From: Aphidius gifuensis
Lineage: Eukaryota; Arthropoda; Insecta; Hymenoptera; Braconidae
Direction of reading: 5' to 3'
Length of the DNA: 64,000 bases
Assembly: GCF_014905175.1 (NCBI RefSeq)
Contig: NC_057793.1
Location: 2,790,001 to 2,854,000, forward strand
Shown here: positions 39,057 through 53,161 of the stretch, one piece after another
Numbering within the stretch: the stretch's first letter is position 1
Layout of the letters: every line of letters begins with the position of its first letter
The notes under the pieces: generated by a model
What the model saw: only the letters and a program-made list of their open reading frames with translations
Told to the model about the DNA's origin: nothing
Database searches by the model: none
Made by a program: the position numbers and the translations under genes

Positions 39057-41067
39057 TATGTTGTTTTTTAAATTACTGTATTTTTTAAATATTATAATAA
39101 TCTCAAGGTAAATTTAATTTACAAAATAAATCTTGTCCTTAAAGATGTATCCGTTCAAGGGCAAGTTGGAAAGAGTACTGCGGTGAATGGGAATCAACAA
39201 ATTCTGTTCAATTCTGTTCACTGAAAAATGTAAATTGAAAGGTGTCGTATATCAAATAGTTTATTAACAAATAATATATCTAATAAAAAAATTTAAACAA
39301 CCATTAAATAAAAACACAATTAAATTACAATATGCTCCATTATTCTGATTTTTAATTTTACGTATGAGTTCATATTGAATATTTAAATTCAATCAACATC
39401 ACAATTATTAATTTTGAATAAATCATCACACAATTAACAATTTTATTAGTTTAAAAACAATTAACAAATAATGATTAAAATGATTTATAATATTAATCAT
39501 CATTGATCATTAATTCATTTGGCCTATTGGACAATAAACATAGTAAAAAATAAAAAAAACATCTGGATGGTTTTGGAGTACGTTGTCTTTTTAAGCCAAC
39601 CTGCTGCAAGGTGATTCTATTGAAAAATAAAACACACAAAGAAAACGTGATATTCTTGGATTGACACTGAAGGTATTGTATTTTTCAACCTGCATGTGTA
39701 TTCAAATAAAGTTTTCAGAATAATACTTAAGCAGTATAAAAAAATATATAGAAAAAAATTTGTATCCTGGAGAGATGGAATAAAAAAAACATATATTATT
39801 GTAGAAAAATAGCCAGTGGATCTCAATCTATTACTATTAATTCATGTAAATTATTTTTGAATATTTGAAAATACTTGATAATTACTTTTTGAAATCAAAT
39901 GTTTTTCTTCAAAAAAAAAAAGTAATTATTTAAGATATTTATAAAATTTATTATTTATTAAAATTATGTTTTTATAATCAATGAAATATTTATTAACGAA
40001 TAACAAATTAATCAATTACATGATAATTACTCGATTATGTGTATTCAATCACAGAAATAAATTTTTAATATTAAATTAATACATATTTTAATGAACAATG
40101 TCAACAAAGACAAAATTACATTTTACAATTATTTATTTAACAATAGCTAAATAATTTTCTATTGACTTTTTCATTTTTTTTTTTTATTATACAGCTTTTA
40201 TGCCACATGTATAAATACAAAGTTTCACAATTTTAATTGTTACTAATATTTTTTTTCATTGGACAGATAAAAAAAGAAAAGTTTAAAGAAAAAAAAAAAC
40301 ATAATAGAACATTTTTTTTAAATGCTTAATAAGCAGCAAAAAAAAAACAGAAAAAATGAACATTTAACTTACAATATGACTAATGATTAATTATACAAAA
40401 ATATATATATATCATAAAAATAGTAAAAAATGAAAAATAAATAAATAAATAAAAGAAAAGTCTTAAAAAAATTTGGAATATTGTTTTTTTTTTTTTATGA
40501 TTAAATAATAATTACAAGTAATTAATTTTAATTAATTTTAATTCATAACATATAGTTTAATGTAGTTACGTTTTTAGATTGATCAATTTTTTTTTTTTTC
40601 TATGATCAAGAACGGAATACTTGGACGAATTATCTAAAAACTATTATCCGTTCAAATGAAATCTATGTTTTTTTTTTATTTCATAATTTAATTAATATAA
40701 ATAAATTAAATTTACATTAAATTATTTATCACCCGAGTATGAAATTATTCATTTATAATATAGTCATATAATTTTTTACATAATCAGCCATATATTTATC
40801 AGGCCGTTACTCAATTTTTTTAGGAACAATATTTTCTATTTTTCAATTATTTTTTTTTCGTGATAAATATAATTACACAGAAAGCAAAAAAAAAATATAT
40901 ATATTTATGTATGTTGTCATTTGGAATTAAATATTTGGATGATTTTTCTTCGTCATTAATCATTTACAATTAATTTTAAATTATTATTTTTTTTTTTTAG
41001 TGAACATTGAACAATTTTCTTTCGAATTTATTTTGTCTTTTTGTTTTAAAATCATTTATTGAAGTAG
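39057..41067 (-). other. Intergenic region: M13 promoter side and tweek 3' UTR
   Basis: The right part should hold the tweek 3' UTR and the left part the M13 promoter. A slightly GC-richer patch at 39130-39240 contains repeated TTCTGTTCA (39205-39225 region) and is the best promoter candidate for the protease gene. ORFs in the interval have no splice support or protein-like composition. Confidence 0.4.
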
Positions 41068-44000
41068 TTACTTGTCTTTTCGATGATTATTTTCATCGTT
41101 TGCTTCTTCACGTACAGCATGAACCATTCGAAGCATAAGAACAGCAAGAACTTTGTCCAATGGATCCATAAAACCACGTTGAATCCATTTTGGTATCGTT
41201 GTACGTGCATGAGAAAAACCAAGTTTTTGAAGAATATAATCAATACCATAAGGCTCAATACTTTTACCAGCCCAAGATAAAAGTCTAAATAACAAAAAAA
41301 AAATATTCAAATTAATTATTGTACTTGTCAATTCAAATTTTAAATATATTTACCTGACAGTTGGTTCCAAGTGCCAAGTTTTACATCGATATGATCTCCA
41401 ATCTTTGATAAACATTTCAGCTGGATCAAATTGTTTACGTTTTCTTTCATCTTCAGTCATCATTGTTGATGAATTTGTTGATGCATTATGCAAATTTCCA
41501 GATGTATTTTTTTTATCTTGAGTATCTGGACTACTTGCTCTTGCACCAGGAGTTCCCATTGCTTGCTATATTTTTACAAATTATATTATTGATTAATTAT
41601 TAATTCAAAATATCAGACACAATTTGTTTTTTTTTTGTTTTACTTACATAAGAAGTTATTAAATCATGAAGAAAGAAGAATGCTTCTGCATCAACAGTGA
41701 CAAATATATGATCTTCAAATTCAGTTATAAAACTGCACTCGACCAGTGGTTTTTCACCTAGTTAAAAAAGAAAAAAAATACAAATTATTATTTTTTAATT
41801 TTAAATATACACAGCTAATTATACTTTTCATATTTATTTCTATTTTTACTGACTAAATTATAGGAATATATCTATTTTTTAATTTTTTTCTTTCAATGTA
41901 GAATAAAATCTACATCATGCAGAAAAAAAAAATAAATAACAAGTCTAGGGATTTTAATCCTAAGGATTTTCGAAATTCTTTTTTCGTTATTTGAAAAATT
42001 AAATGAATATTATTGTTTTCGATTTTTTATTATTTATATACTTACTGTATAAAATATGTTTAGGCAGTCCTAAAAATATAGAGAGAAGAAAATTTGCAGA
42101 GTACTATAAAGTTTAGCTAATAGTTTAGAAAGATGATGACGAAAAAAAAAAAGTATATAAAATAAAAAAATGATATTTAAATTGAAAAATAGTGATGGAA
42201 AAGTATTTGAATAATAATTTATTCAATTTATTTGAAGATAAAGTATTAAAATAATATTGATGATTTAATTTGAGATGTATTTTATAATAATTAATATTTA
42301 CCAATGACATCTGGAGTTTTAGCTGTTTGTAAATGTTCAGTTTTTAAATGTAGCTGTAATGATGGAAGAGCAAATATAACTTCTCTAGCATGAGCATGTT
42401 CTTGAAGTTTTCCTGATGTTGTTGATGTACTTCTACCACGAGTTACATTTGTTTCAGGCATTGTCTCACCACGTTCACGTTCAACACAAGGAAATCGATC
42501 AACAGCTGTTTTAAAAATCAAAAAATAAATTAATCATCATCATCAATATTATTATAATATAAATAAATTAAATCGAAAAAAAATTACCATCAATTTCACT
42601 ATTAGCAAATGCATAATGAAACCATTCTTGTAATGATTTAAATTGTGGTGGAAATAATACATTTCTACTCATTCGACAAACAGTTGCCATTGATTCATGT
42701 CGTGTATGTTGTTCTTGTGATTGTCCTAAACTTGTTGTAAGTGTTTGTACAACATGTACATCACATGTATTTGGTGATTCAACACTTGGTATTTCTTGTG
42801 CTTCAGTTGCAAAACTAATAAATGGTTCTTTTAATGAAAATAATGCCCAACTTTTACTTTTAAAATTAATACCATGAAAACAAGCAAGTGATATATTACA
42901 ACCATGTAATTCCATTGTACCACCAAGAACAGTACCATTTTTAGGTAATGAAAATTTTAAACTATCTAATTGTAAACCAGCAACTTGTAGTAATACTCTT
43001 TGCCAATGACGATGATGTTTTGCATCAGATATTGCTGTTTGATTAGCTGTTGTCCAGTTGTTGATATTTTCATTAATATTATTTGTCGTGTTGGTAGTAG
43101 TATTATTAGAAGCAGTTGATGATGTTGTTGCTGTTGTTGTATCAGTAACAGTAGTAGTACCAGTAGTAGTGATAGTGGTAGTAGTAGTAGAAGTAGTACC
43201 AGAAGAAGAAGAAGAAGAAGCACCACCACTTGTACGTTTTTTACCAATTTTACGTTTAAAACTATTGTTATTAATTATACTATTATTAGCAGTACGTTGT
43301 CTTGGTTGTAATGAACTAAATACTCTTTTTGAACTTTTAAATTGTTGTGAAAAAAATTCATCAAGTTTATAATACATTTTTAATAAATCAGTTGTTGTTG
43401 ATTTACTAATCATAATTTGTAATTGATCCCAACCAAGATCACCATGCATAAATATAACAGCTGGTCTTCTTGTTGGCATAAATGCATCACTATTTGTATT
43501 ACGATTAATTTTCCATTCATCACGTAATGTAACATCAAGCTCAGAAACACGTGTCATTAATACAGATGTACCCATATAATCTAAACGTAATTCAAGTGCA
43601 AATAATTTTAATCCAAATGTATGATCTGGTTCAATACCAGGTTCTTCTCTAATATGTATATATGTATCAATTTTTGATAGTTCAATAGTACCACCAACAA
43701 AACCACCTTTAGCATCTAAACTTGAACCACCAAGACCAACACCAACATATAAATTTTTATGTCCATTACTACCAATTGATAATCTACCATCTGATCTAAA
43801 ATCTTTAGTCATCCATGCAACATTACCCATAACATTACCCATATTCATATGTACATTTAATCTTGTAAAATTAACAGCAAATAATACCAATGTTTTCCAT
43901 GCTGATTCACGTAATTTTATTTGTTCATTATTACTATTATTATTATTATCTTCTAATAATTTATCTGATGAAAAACTCCATATTTTACCAATGTCTTTTA

Positions 44001-47000
44001 GCTTGCCAATATCTTTTTTTTGTAATTCAGAATCAAAACTTAAACGTAATTTATCTCTTGTTAATATTGGACTTTTTTCTGGTACTGATTTTGACAAATA
44101 ATCATTTTGATGATGTCTATCTGAATGTTTTAATAGCGATGATCCAATAACAGCTTCTTCTTTATTTAATAATAATATATTATCATTATCAGAATAATTT
44201 ATTCCAGTACTTAAATCACCTAAAAATAATCTTCTAACAATACTACGTCTATACCATGCTTTTGGAAATGCTAATATTTCAGTTAATCTTCTCATGTCAT
44301 ATTTAAATGATGCTGATCCAACATCAATTATTGTTGAAAATCTAATAACAGCACGACTTGTATCTGATGGTGTTGATGTTGCTGTTTCTGTTATTGTTGT
44401 TGAATTATTATCAAATTGAAAATTTAATTTTCTACTTCTTGATAAATGAAATTTAACAAATTCAACATTAATTGATAGTGAATCTTTTCTTTCAGAATCT
44501 GATAATGGTGACCATTGAGTTTCTTTAATACCAGTTTTTTTACCACCACCATATGGATGAAATATATATACTGAAAAATCAGCAAGACATCCAGTTACTG
44601 ATAAACCACCAATTGCTGAATTATTATTATCTTTATTATTAATATTATAATAATAATAATGTTGTTGTTGTTGTTGATGTTCTTGTTGTTGTCCATGATA
44701 ATTATTAAATTCTTTTAATTCTTCATCAGCTCTTTTTGATGAAAATACAATATCTAATGATGGTAATTGTAGCATACATTCAACTCGTGATACTGGTAAA
44801 CATGAAAATCTAAATGTTGATGGTTGCATATGAAAATAAACAATAACATCAACTGGAAAACTAGCATAAACATAATTACCACCATTAATTGTTGTCCAAC
44901 TATCATTATTATGTTCATCATTTGTATCATATGATGATGGATTATTTGAATTTAAAAAATTATTTGGTAATGGCTCTAATGTTTGTTCCAAAAAATCTAA
45001 TATATGAGGACTTATTATTGTTTCTTCAGGTATACTTTGTAATGTCATCCATGCAAATAAACTTGCTTTTTTATTACTTGATTTTCTTGTTATTGTTGAA
45101 TAATTTATAAATGAATTATTATCATGTGAATTAATTTCACTTGGTAATAATGGTAATGATGATTCTTCTGGTAATGTTTTTGATTCATAATGTAATTTAA
45201 CATCCATACCGGGTATATGAAATATTGTTAAATCAACAAGTGGTACTGATGACGTTTGAAAATATTTTAAACGTGTTGCACTTGCTGATGATGATTTATC
45301 TTTGTTACTATAATGTTTTCTACTACTACTTGGTGATGATGGTTGAAAATCAAAATTACCACCAGAACATGAACGTTCTTTTTTCATTCTTGTTAATAAC
45401 TTTAATTCATCTTCTCTTGTTGGATCTTTTGTATGTAATACACATTTACCACTATTTATAAGAACTTTAATATCAAGCTCAAAATCAATATTTGGTTCTT
45501 GTGATTTTTGTGATGATGATGATGATGATATATGATGTGGTGATGATGTTGATGATGGTTGATCAAGACAATTAAATGTTGTATCAAGAAGTGGTGTACT
45601 ACCATCCATACTATCATAACTTGAACCATAACTGCCACAATCTTTATTATTTATATTTGTGCTTGTATTATGATGTTTTTTTCTTAATTCAATTTGTTCA
45701 CCATCAATGTCAATTGTTTCTGGCCATTCTAAATCACCCTCTGGTAATGATAAATCAGATGATGCTGATGGTAATGAATTTTGACGTCCAATTGTTTGTG
45801 TATCACCAAATGTAACACGTGTACCAATTAAATTTTTAGCACGTAATGATGCTGATCTACTTGGTCCACTTTTTGGACTACTTTCATAACTTGCTGAATT
45901 ACCAGAATTAATATCAGCATTTTGTTCATCATTTGGACTTTGTAATTGATGTTCTGGTGTTGGTGATGGTACAATAAATGAACGTGAACGATATGTTGAT
46001 GTTTTTGTATTTAAACCATGTTTACTTTTTATTGATGATGTTTTATTTGATTGACGACGTAATTTTTTTATCATATCACGACGAAAATCATTAAATACTA
46101 TTGTTTCAAGTTCTTTTAAACGTTTTATTTCTTGTTCAATTGTACCATGTGATGCACCAAGTGAACGTAAATCATTTATTGTTTGTGCTTGTTTATTCAT
46201 TTCTTTTTCAATTAATTTTAAACGTTGTTTTGCATTTATTGATGGATCGAAAAAAAATGCTGGTAAATTTTCAGTCCAATTTTTTGATTTTTTATTTATA
46301 ATACTTTCCTGTTGACAAATTGAAAAAAAAATAAAACAATTAAATAAATTTATAATAAAATGTTGTTTTTATAATTTAAAAAAAAATAATAATAATAATA
46401 AACATGCAGAGTTTTCAATTTAGAAAAAAGTAATAATTGTTAGCTAAAAGATTCAGGATATTAATGGCATTGAGGTACATTACCCACACCAAGGACATCA
46501 CAAGTAGTCATAATTCAAATAAATGAAAAAGAAATCAAAAAAAAAAAAACTAAAAAATAAAACCATACTTTTTTCTTAACCTGGCTTGTGCCATTATCCG
46601 GCTGATCTTCATCACTGTCATAATCAGCAGATACACCAGCATCATCTTCCTCAAAACCAGTAAGCATTGTCAATGTATGACCAAGTGCAGATAATTGTTG
46701 TCCAACACTAACATCAAGATGAATATCAACACCTTCCATTTGCCATTTGACATTCAATAGCCATTTAGCATTATCTTGAAGATGAAAAATAAATTAATAA
46801 TATAGTTTTAATATATTAAATTAAAAAAAAAAACAAACAACAACTCACCAGATTTATCAGATTTTTGTGCAACCGTTCTACTGCATATTTCATATGTACC
46901 CTCAGATACAACACAAAGATTCATATTATTATTATCATTCATATCTGGTTTCCAATCATCCAATGATGTTTCAAAATCTTCAGCAAATCTCAAACATAAA

Positions 47001-49012
47001 CCAACAAATCTTGCTTTACTAACTAAGCTACCACTACTACAAGCTGATATACTTGTATTTTCTAGTGTAACAACAACAGCACCACGACTTTCACCGTCAT
47101 ATAAACCTCTAGTCATACCACGATTATTTGGTGGTAAAGAATTAAGTGGTATACATATACCCATATCATCAACAGTTAATTGTAAAAATAATGTACCTAA
47201 ATTTGGTGAACTTAATTGTGATGTTAATTGTCCAAATGGTACTTTTTCAAATACTTGTTGTGTTGCTGTTAATACTTCTTTATTTAAATTAGCTCTTTTT
47301 TCATTCCAATATTCATATGCATTTTTATAATTTAACCATACAAGTATTGCTTTATCAACAGCCATTGGTTGTATATATATTAATGGTCTTTTAAGTGTTA
47401 TTAATATAACTTCTTTATCAGCATCTTGTGCCATTTCTTCTTGTATTGCATTTCTTAATGCAATACGTGTATTAAAAAATGCAAATTGTTGAAATTCTGG
47501 TTCAGCTTCTTCAAACATAACATTTTTTAATAATTGTCCAAGTGATAAATTAATATCAACTTGTGCTTTACCAAATAATTTTGTAAATGTATTTTGTTGT
47601 AATGCACCAAGTACATTTTGTACACGATTTGATAATTGTAATTCAACAGCACCAGTTTCTAATCTAACTGCTGAATTTGTTGGTGTTGTTGCTGTTAATT
47701 GTATACGTTTAATACGTATTATTAATGAAAATAATATATGTTTTAAATTTGTATTTGTTGTTGTTGTTATTGATGTATTTGTATTTGTTGTATTTGTATT
47801 ATTTGTATTATTTGTTGTTGTATCATCATCTTCAAGCCATATTGGTACTGGTTTTTCACCACCATATACTTTTTGTACAACTTCATTGACTTCTTTCATA
47901 AATACTTTTTGTACAAATACAAGATGATTTAATAAATCAGTTGTTAATGAATGTTCAAATATACCAATATCAGCTGTTGCTGATAAATAATTACCTTGAC
48001 GTAATACAACACCATCAGCAATTTTATTTTCATTTAATGTATTTGTACCATCTTGTATATATTCAGCAGATACATGTACTTTTGGTAATTCAATACTTGC
48101 TTCAGATGGTAAATTTGCTTCAGTAACATGTAATTTTGTTGTAAAACTTAAACTATGATGTGGTAAATCAATTGTAAATTTTGCTTTACTACCAGTTATA
48201 CCTGAACTATTAACTTGATCCATTTTATATTGTGCTTGTAATGATGGTAATAATGCAGCAGTTATACTTAAACTTTGTAATATAACATGAAATTGCATGA
48301 CAATTGGTTCAAGTAAACTTTTTTCTTCTTTTTCTGCTTTATTATTTACATTATTTATATTATTATTAATATTAATATTATTTGTATTATTAATATTTAT
48401 ATTTTCAGTTTGTTGATATGTTTGATAATTATGTGGACTACTAGGTGGTATTATAATACAACAATCATTATCATCTTGTTGTAAACCTCTTGATAATCTA
48501 CTTGATGTTCTTGTAACACGTAATTCTTGTAATGTTGATGATAATTGTTTACTACCACGTGTCATCATACCATGTAATGCAACTGGATGTTGTGGTATAT
48601 CAATATTAACAGCACCAATTGTTAATAAACCACTATTTTTATCTTTTTGTCGTCTTGATACACTTGAATAAAGTGCTTGTGATTTACCAACAGTTATTTT
48701 AACAACTGTTTGTTGACTTGGTGCAACACCTTCAAGTAGAACAATCATTGTACGTCCAATTTGTCCAGTTAAACTACATTCAAAACTTGCTGGTTTTGAT
48801 TTTTTTCTACATGTTAAACTTGAATGTAAACTTGTTATTTCAGCTTCAAGTTTTAAACCACTTAATGTTGCTAATAAACGTGTACGATGAATTTTAGCAA
48901 CACCAAATATTATTAATTTTGTACGTTCACCAGATATAAAACTCATTTCTCTTGGTTGTTGTTGATGATGTTGTTGATGAGAATGTTGATGAGGATGTTG
49001 TTGTTGTTGCTG

Positions 49013-49044
<32 letters not shown>

Positions 49045-52000
49045 TTGGTGTTGAATTATTATTTTGTTCATTATTTGATATATTTAAACCTTTTTCAATG
49101 TCATTTGATTCATTTAAATGTTCATATTTTTTATGATTATTTTTATAATGTTCAGATGTTTCAGCTGGTATTGAAAATCTATGTGTTATTGTTTTAGTTT
49201 CTGGACGTGTTGCATATAAATCAAGAAGATAATATATTGTTTTCCAACAACGTGGTGTTGAATTAAAATTATCTTTAGTTTTTTCTGATAATATTGAAAA
49301 TTTATCTGTACTTGTACTTGCACCAAAACTTGGTGTTGTTATACCTTCTGATAAATTCATATAACCTTTTACTGATTTACCAGTACTACGTAATTTTTGA
49401 GCAAAACTTTGTGGTCTTGAATTTGGTTTTGATGAATTTTGATCATTATTTGTTCTTAATAATGGTTCTTCTAGCTTTTTACCACCAAGTATTAATGTTT
49501 CTTGTAAATCAGATACTGATGATGAGCCATTTTTTAAATTTGAATCATTTGCTGTTAAATTATTTAATCTTTTTGTTTCTGGTTGTTGTTCTTTTAAATC
49601 ATTTTGTGTTTCTTTTACATTTTGATACATATTTGATATTTGATGAAGTAATCGCAACAATGGCATATTAACTTGTTGTGATATATAACGTATATTTAAT
49701 GAAAAATTAACAACAGTACTTGTATGTTTTTTCAACTGTCCACGTGATATATATAATACATTTTGTCTTTGTATCATATCATCAACAGTCATATCAGCCA
49801 TTTTTTTAATATCAATATCAATACCAATTTTTTCACACAAAAATGCTGGTGTATCTGGTGGTATATCTAAATGAAATTTTGAATTTTTACGTGATTGTCC
49901 ATTATATTTTGTTGATGATTTTTTTTTATCTGGTGGTTTGCCAAATTCAGATACGACAATGTCAATTCTCATTGTATCCATTGTACCAACAAGTGAAAGA
50001 TTTGAACCAAGTGAATCTAAAGATGATACATTATTTAAATTACCCGAGCCAATTGCAGATAACATTTGTTGTGGCATCACAGACAAAGATGATAATAATG
50101 GCTCAAATATTAAATGTGCATCAAGCAAACGTAATGAATCTTTCATTGGGTAAAGAAAACCACCACCACTTTGAATATCAGAATCTTCAGTATCTTCGGT
50201 TGTCATTGTGTTGATTTTTGAATCCTAAAAAAAGAAAACAAGAAATCATATTAATTAAACAAACAAAGAAAAAAAAGAAAATGATTCAATTATGATTTTT
50301 TAAACGACATGTATTTTTTATTTATTTTCATTTTCTTTTTTTGCAAAAAAGGTACCTTTGTTGCTTTTTGTTCACTACGAAAGACCTGAAGAAATTATTA
50401 AATTACATGATAAAATAATTTTTTAAATTGGCGATAATTGCAAATTTAACTTACCCAATTTCCTTTTAAATTGCTTTTATTATTATCTTTGACAAATTCT
50501 TGTTGTTTAGCCATCCAACTGTATAAATCTTCACCAGTACCAGTTGGTCTTGATGACTGATGTGCAGTTGGTGATGTAACATGATCCATGCTACCAACAC
50601 TGTGTTGACTACCTTGTCCTCCTCCAACTCCTGAATAAATACTTGGATTTGATTCAAGTTGATGGGTATTTGTAACTTGTATTTGTGGTGCTTTATCCTC
50701 TTTCAATGTTCCATAGCCTATTTAATAAAAATTATTATGTTTTCACAACTTGAATTAATAATTGACAAAAAAAAAAAATAACTTTATTTTCATCAAAACA
50801 AAAATAAACAAATAAAAACAATAATTAAAAACATAAAATGGAAAAAAATATAAGTAGCTGTTAAAAAATAGAAAATCCCAAATTTATAAATTAATAACAA
50901 AAAAAAATTAATAATTTTGTTTGTACAAAAAAAAAAAAAATAAATAACAAAAATATATTAAGTTTTTTGTTGCCTAAGGTAATTGGACTTACTAATGTTA
51001 TTTGGTTCTCTTGGTGGATTAAAAAGTCCACCATTAGCAAGTAGGGGAAAAACAATACTTGCTCGTGAACTAACTGGTATCTGTGTTGGTTGTAGTGATT
51101 TTCCTTTTTTAGTTGAATGTGCAATTGGTGGTGAGGGTGATATTAATGAGTCTGGTGGACATGGTATTGTCATTGTTGTTATTTCATGTCCACGTGGTGA
51201 ACTCACTGGTACCGTAAGACCATCACCACAAATACCTTATTTTACATCAAGCCAATTTTTTATTTTTTTTTTAATAATCAAAATATATAAACACAGTTTT
51301 CCCATTTTGCAAAAAATAGAAAAAAAAAAATCAATCACCATAATTAATAAATAATTAGTTAATTGTTAGTTAGACAAATACACTACTATTTTTTTTTTTA
51401 TTTAAAAAAGAGAAAGAGAAAGAGAAAGAAGAGATAAAAATTTATTAAAATTATTAAACAAATAAATATTTAAATAAAATAAGCAATAAGTAGCTAAATT
51501 TTGCATTTGAAAAAATAATTTTATCTTGATTTATAAATATTTATTTTGTTGTTTTAATAATTTTACTATTAAATTTTTATTGTTTAATATATGTGAGGAT
51601 ATTTTTAAATTGTTTTAATTTGATTTTCATCAAGTGTATACCTGTTGTTTTTTCCGAGACAGTCTTCACTTGAGCATGTTTATAAATGTGATCGGTGTGG
51701 ATAAGCATTGCACATTCATCAGTGACTTCTGGATCATCAACATCACCTCCACTACATTCTCCATCAGTCAGCAAATTTTCCTGTGTTTAAGCAAAGCCAA
51801 AAACGAACAAAAAAAAGAAGACGACTAATGTGTGTTTGTTTTATTTATATATAAAAAATAATAAAGCAACTAAAATTATATCTAAAAACTATATTAATCA
51901 CGTTAATAATAATATTATTAATATTGTCTTGAATATTAGTTGATTAATAAATTATTAACCGAAAATTCGCGTGATAGCAATTATTAATTTAATAATAATA

Positions 52001-53122
52001 AAATAGTGATTTATAAAAAATTAAAGTATAGAATTAATTTATTATTAACAAAACACTGATCTAAAATTTGTCTATAAAATAGCAGACAGCATCAGTGCAC
52101 AATTTAACAATTGAAAAATATAAATAGGCATGTTTTTATTTATTGTTTTTAATTCATTGATGAAATATAAAAAAAAACAAAAAAAAAAAGAATATTTTTT
52201 TGTTAAATAATGGCTTACGAGATTGTTTATCAATATGTTTATTGTCCGGAACAGCCTTTTTCACATGAACAGAGTAATCCTATAGATATTATATGAATTT
52301 CGTAATTTAATTTTTATAATTTGAAATATTAACTTTTTTATTAATAGAAATTATTTATGAATAAATAAAAAATTATATAAAAATACTTGATATATTAGTT
52401 GATAATAAAATAAATTATTTAAATTAACACTTACGTCTTCAGGATCAGAAACAGCAAATGTAACATTAAGTGGTTTAACATATTTTGTTTTGTAATTGTG
52501 TTCAAGAAGAAGAGGTGTATAGAGTACATTTTTCCATTGTCGACTTAATACAATAACTCCCTAAAAATAAATAAATGAATAAATATCAAAATAAATGATA
52601 AAATAAATTAATAAAATACCTGTCTTAATGTTGATAACAATGGTAATTCATTTTCACGTAAATTAGCACCAATTGTTGCAAGATCAGTTAACAATACATA
52701 ATTTTGTAAAATAGTACAAAGTTGACATGATGGATCTTCGAGTAATGTTTTAGCTAATGGTGTTAATCTACCATAACGACTTTTAATTGGCATATGAATA
52801 CCTTGTACATCAAGTGCCTCAGCCATTAAACATGCAACAATACCAGTTGATCTTCTATACATACTTCTAAACATATGTACAATTCTAATTGCAAAACGAT
52901 TACTTGGATTCATCCATGCATTTATTGCTGGTGATGCTGTACTTAATAAATTCCAATCAAGTCTTGTATAATCAATTTTACGTGTTATTGGAGTTCTTGG
53001 TGGTGCTGCGAAATTAAACCATACTGTTTTTAATTCAATAACACATGATACAGTATTACCATTTGGTATTTTTGTTATTAAATTTCCTCCAATATTTCCA
53101 TCTTTTTTATCAGATGTTGATG

Positions 53123-53161
<39 letters not shown>

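Noticed and set aside
43058..43372. Val/Leu-rich plus-strand frame opposite tweek
   Set aside because: Antisense of a Thr/Ser/Asn repeat tract in tweek; no independent start or splice evidence.
49294..50214. Leu/Tyr-rich plus-strand frames opposite tweek
   Set aside because: Antisense shadows of the large tweek exon at 46849-50224.
50983..51354. 123-codon plus-strand frame opposite tweek
   Set aside because: It covers the tweek exon at 50993-51235 in antisense; the minus-strand frame is phase-consistent with its neighbours.
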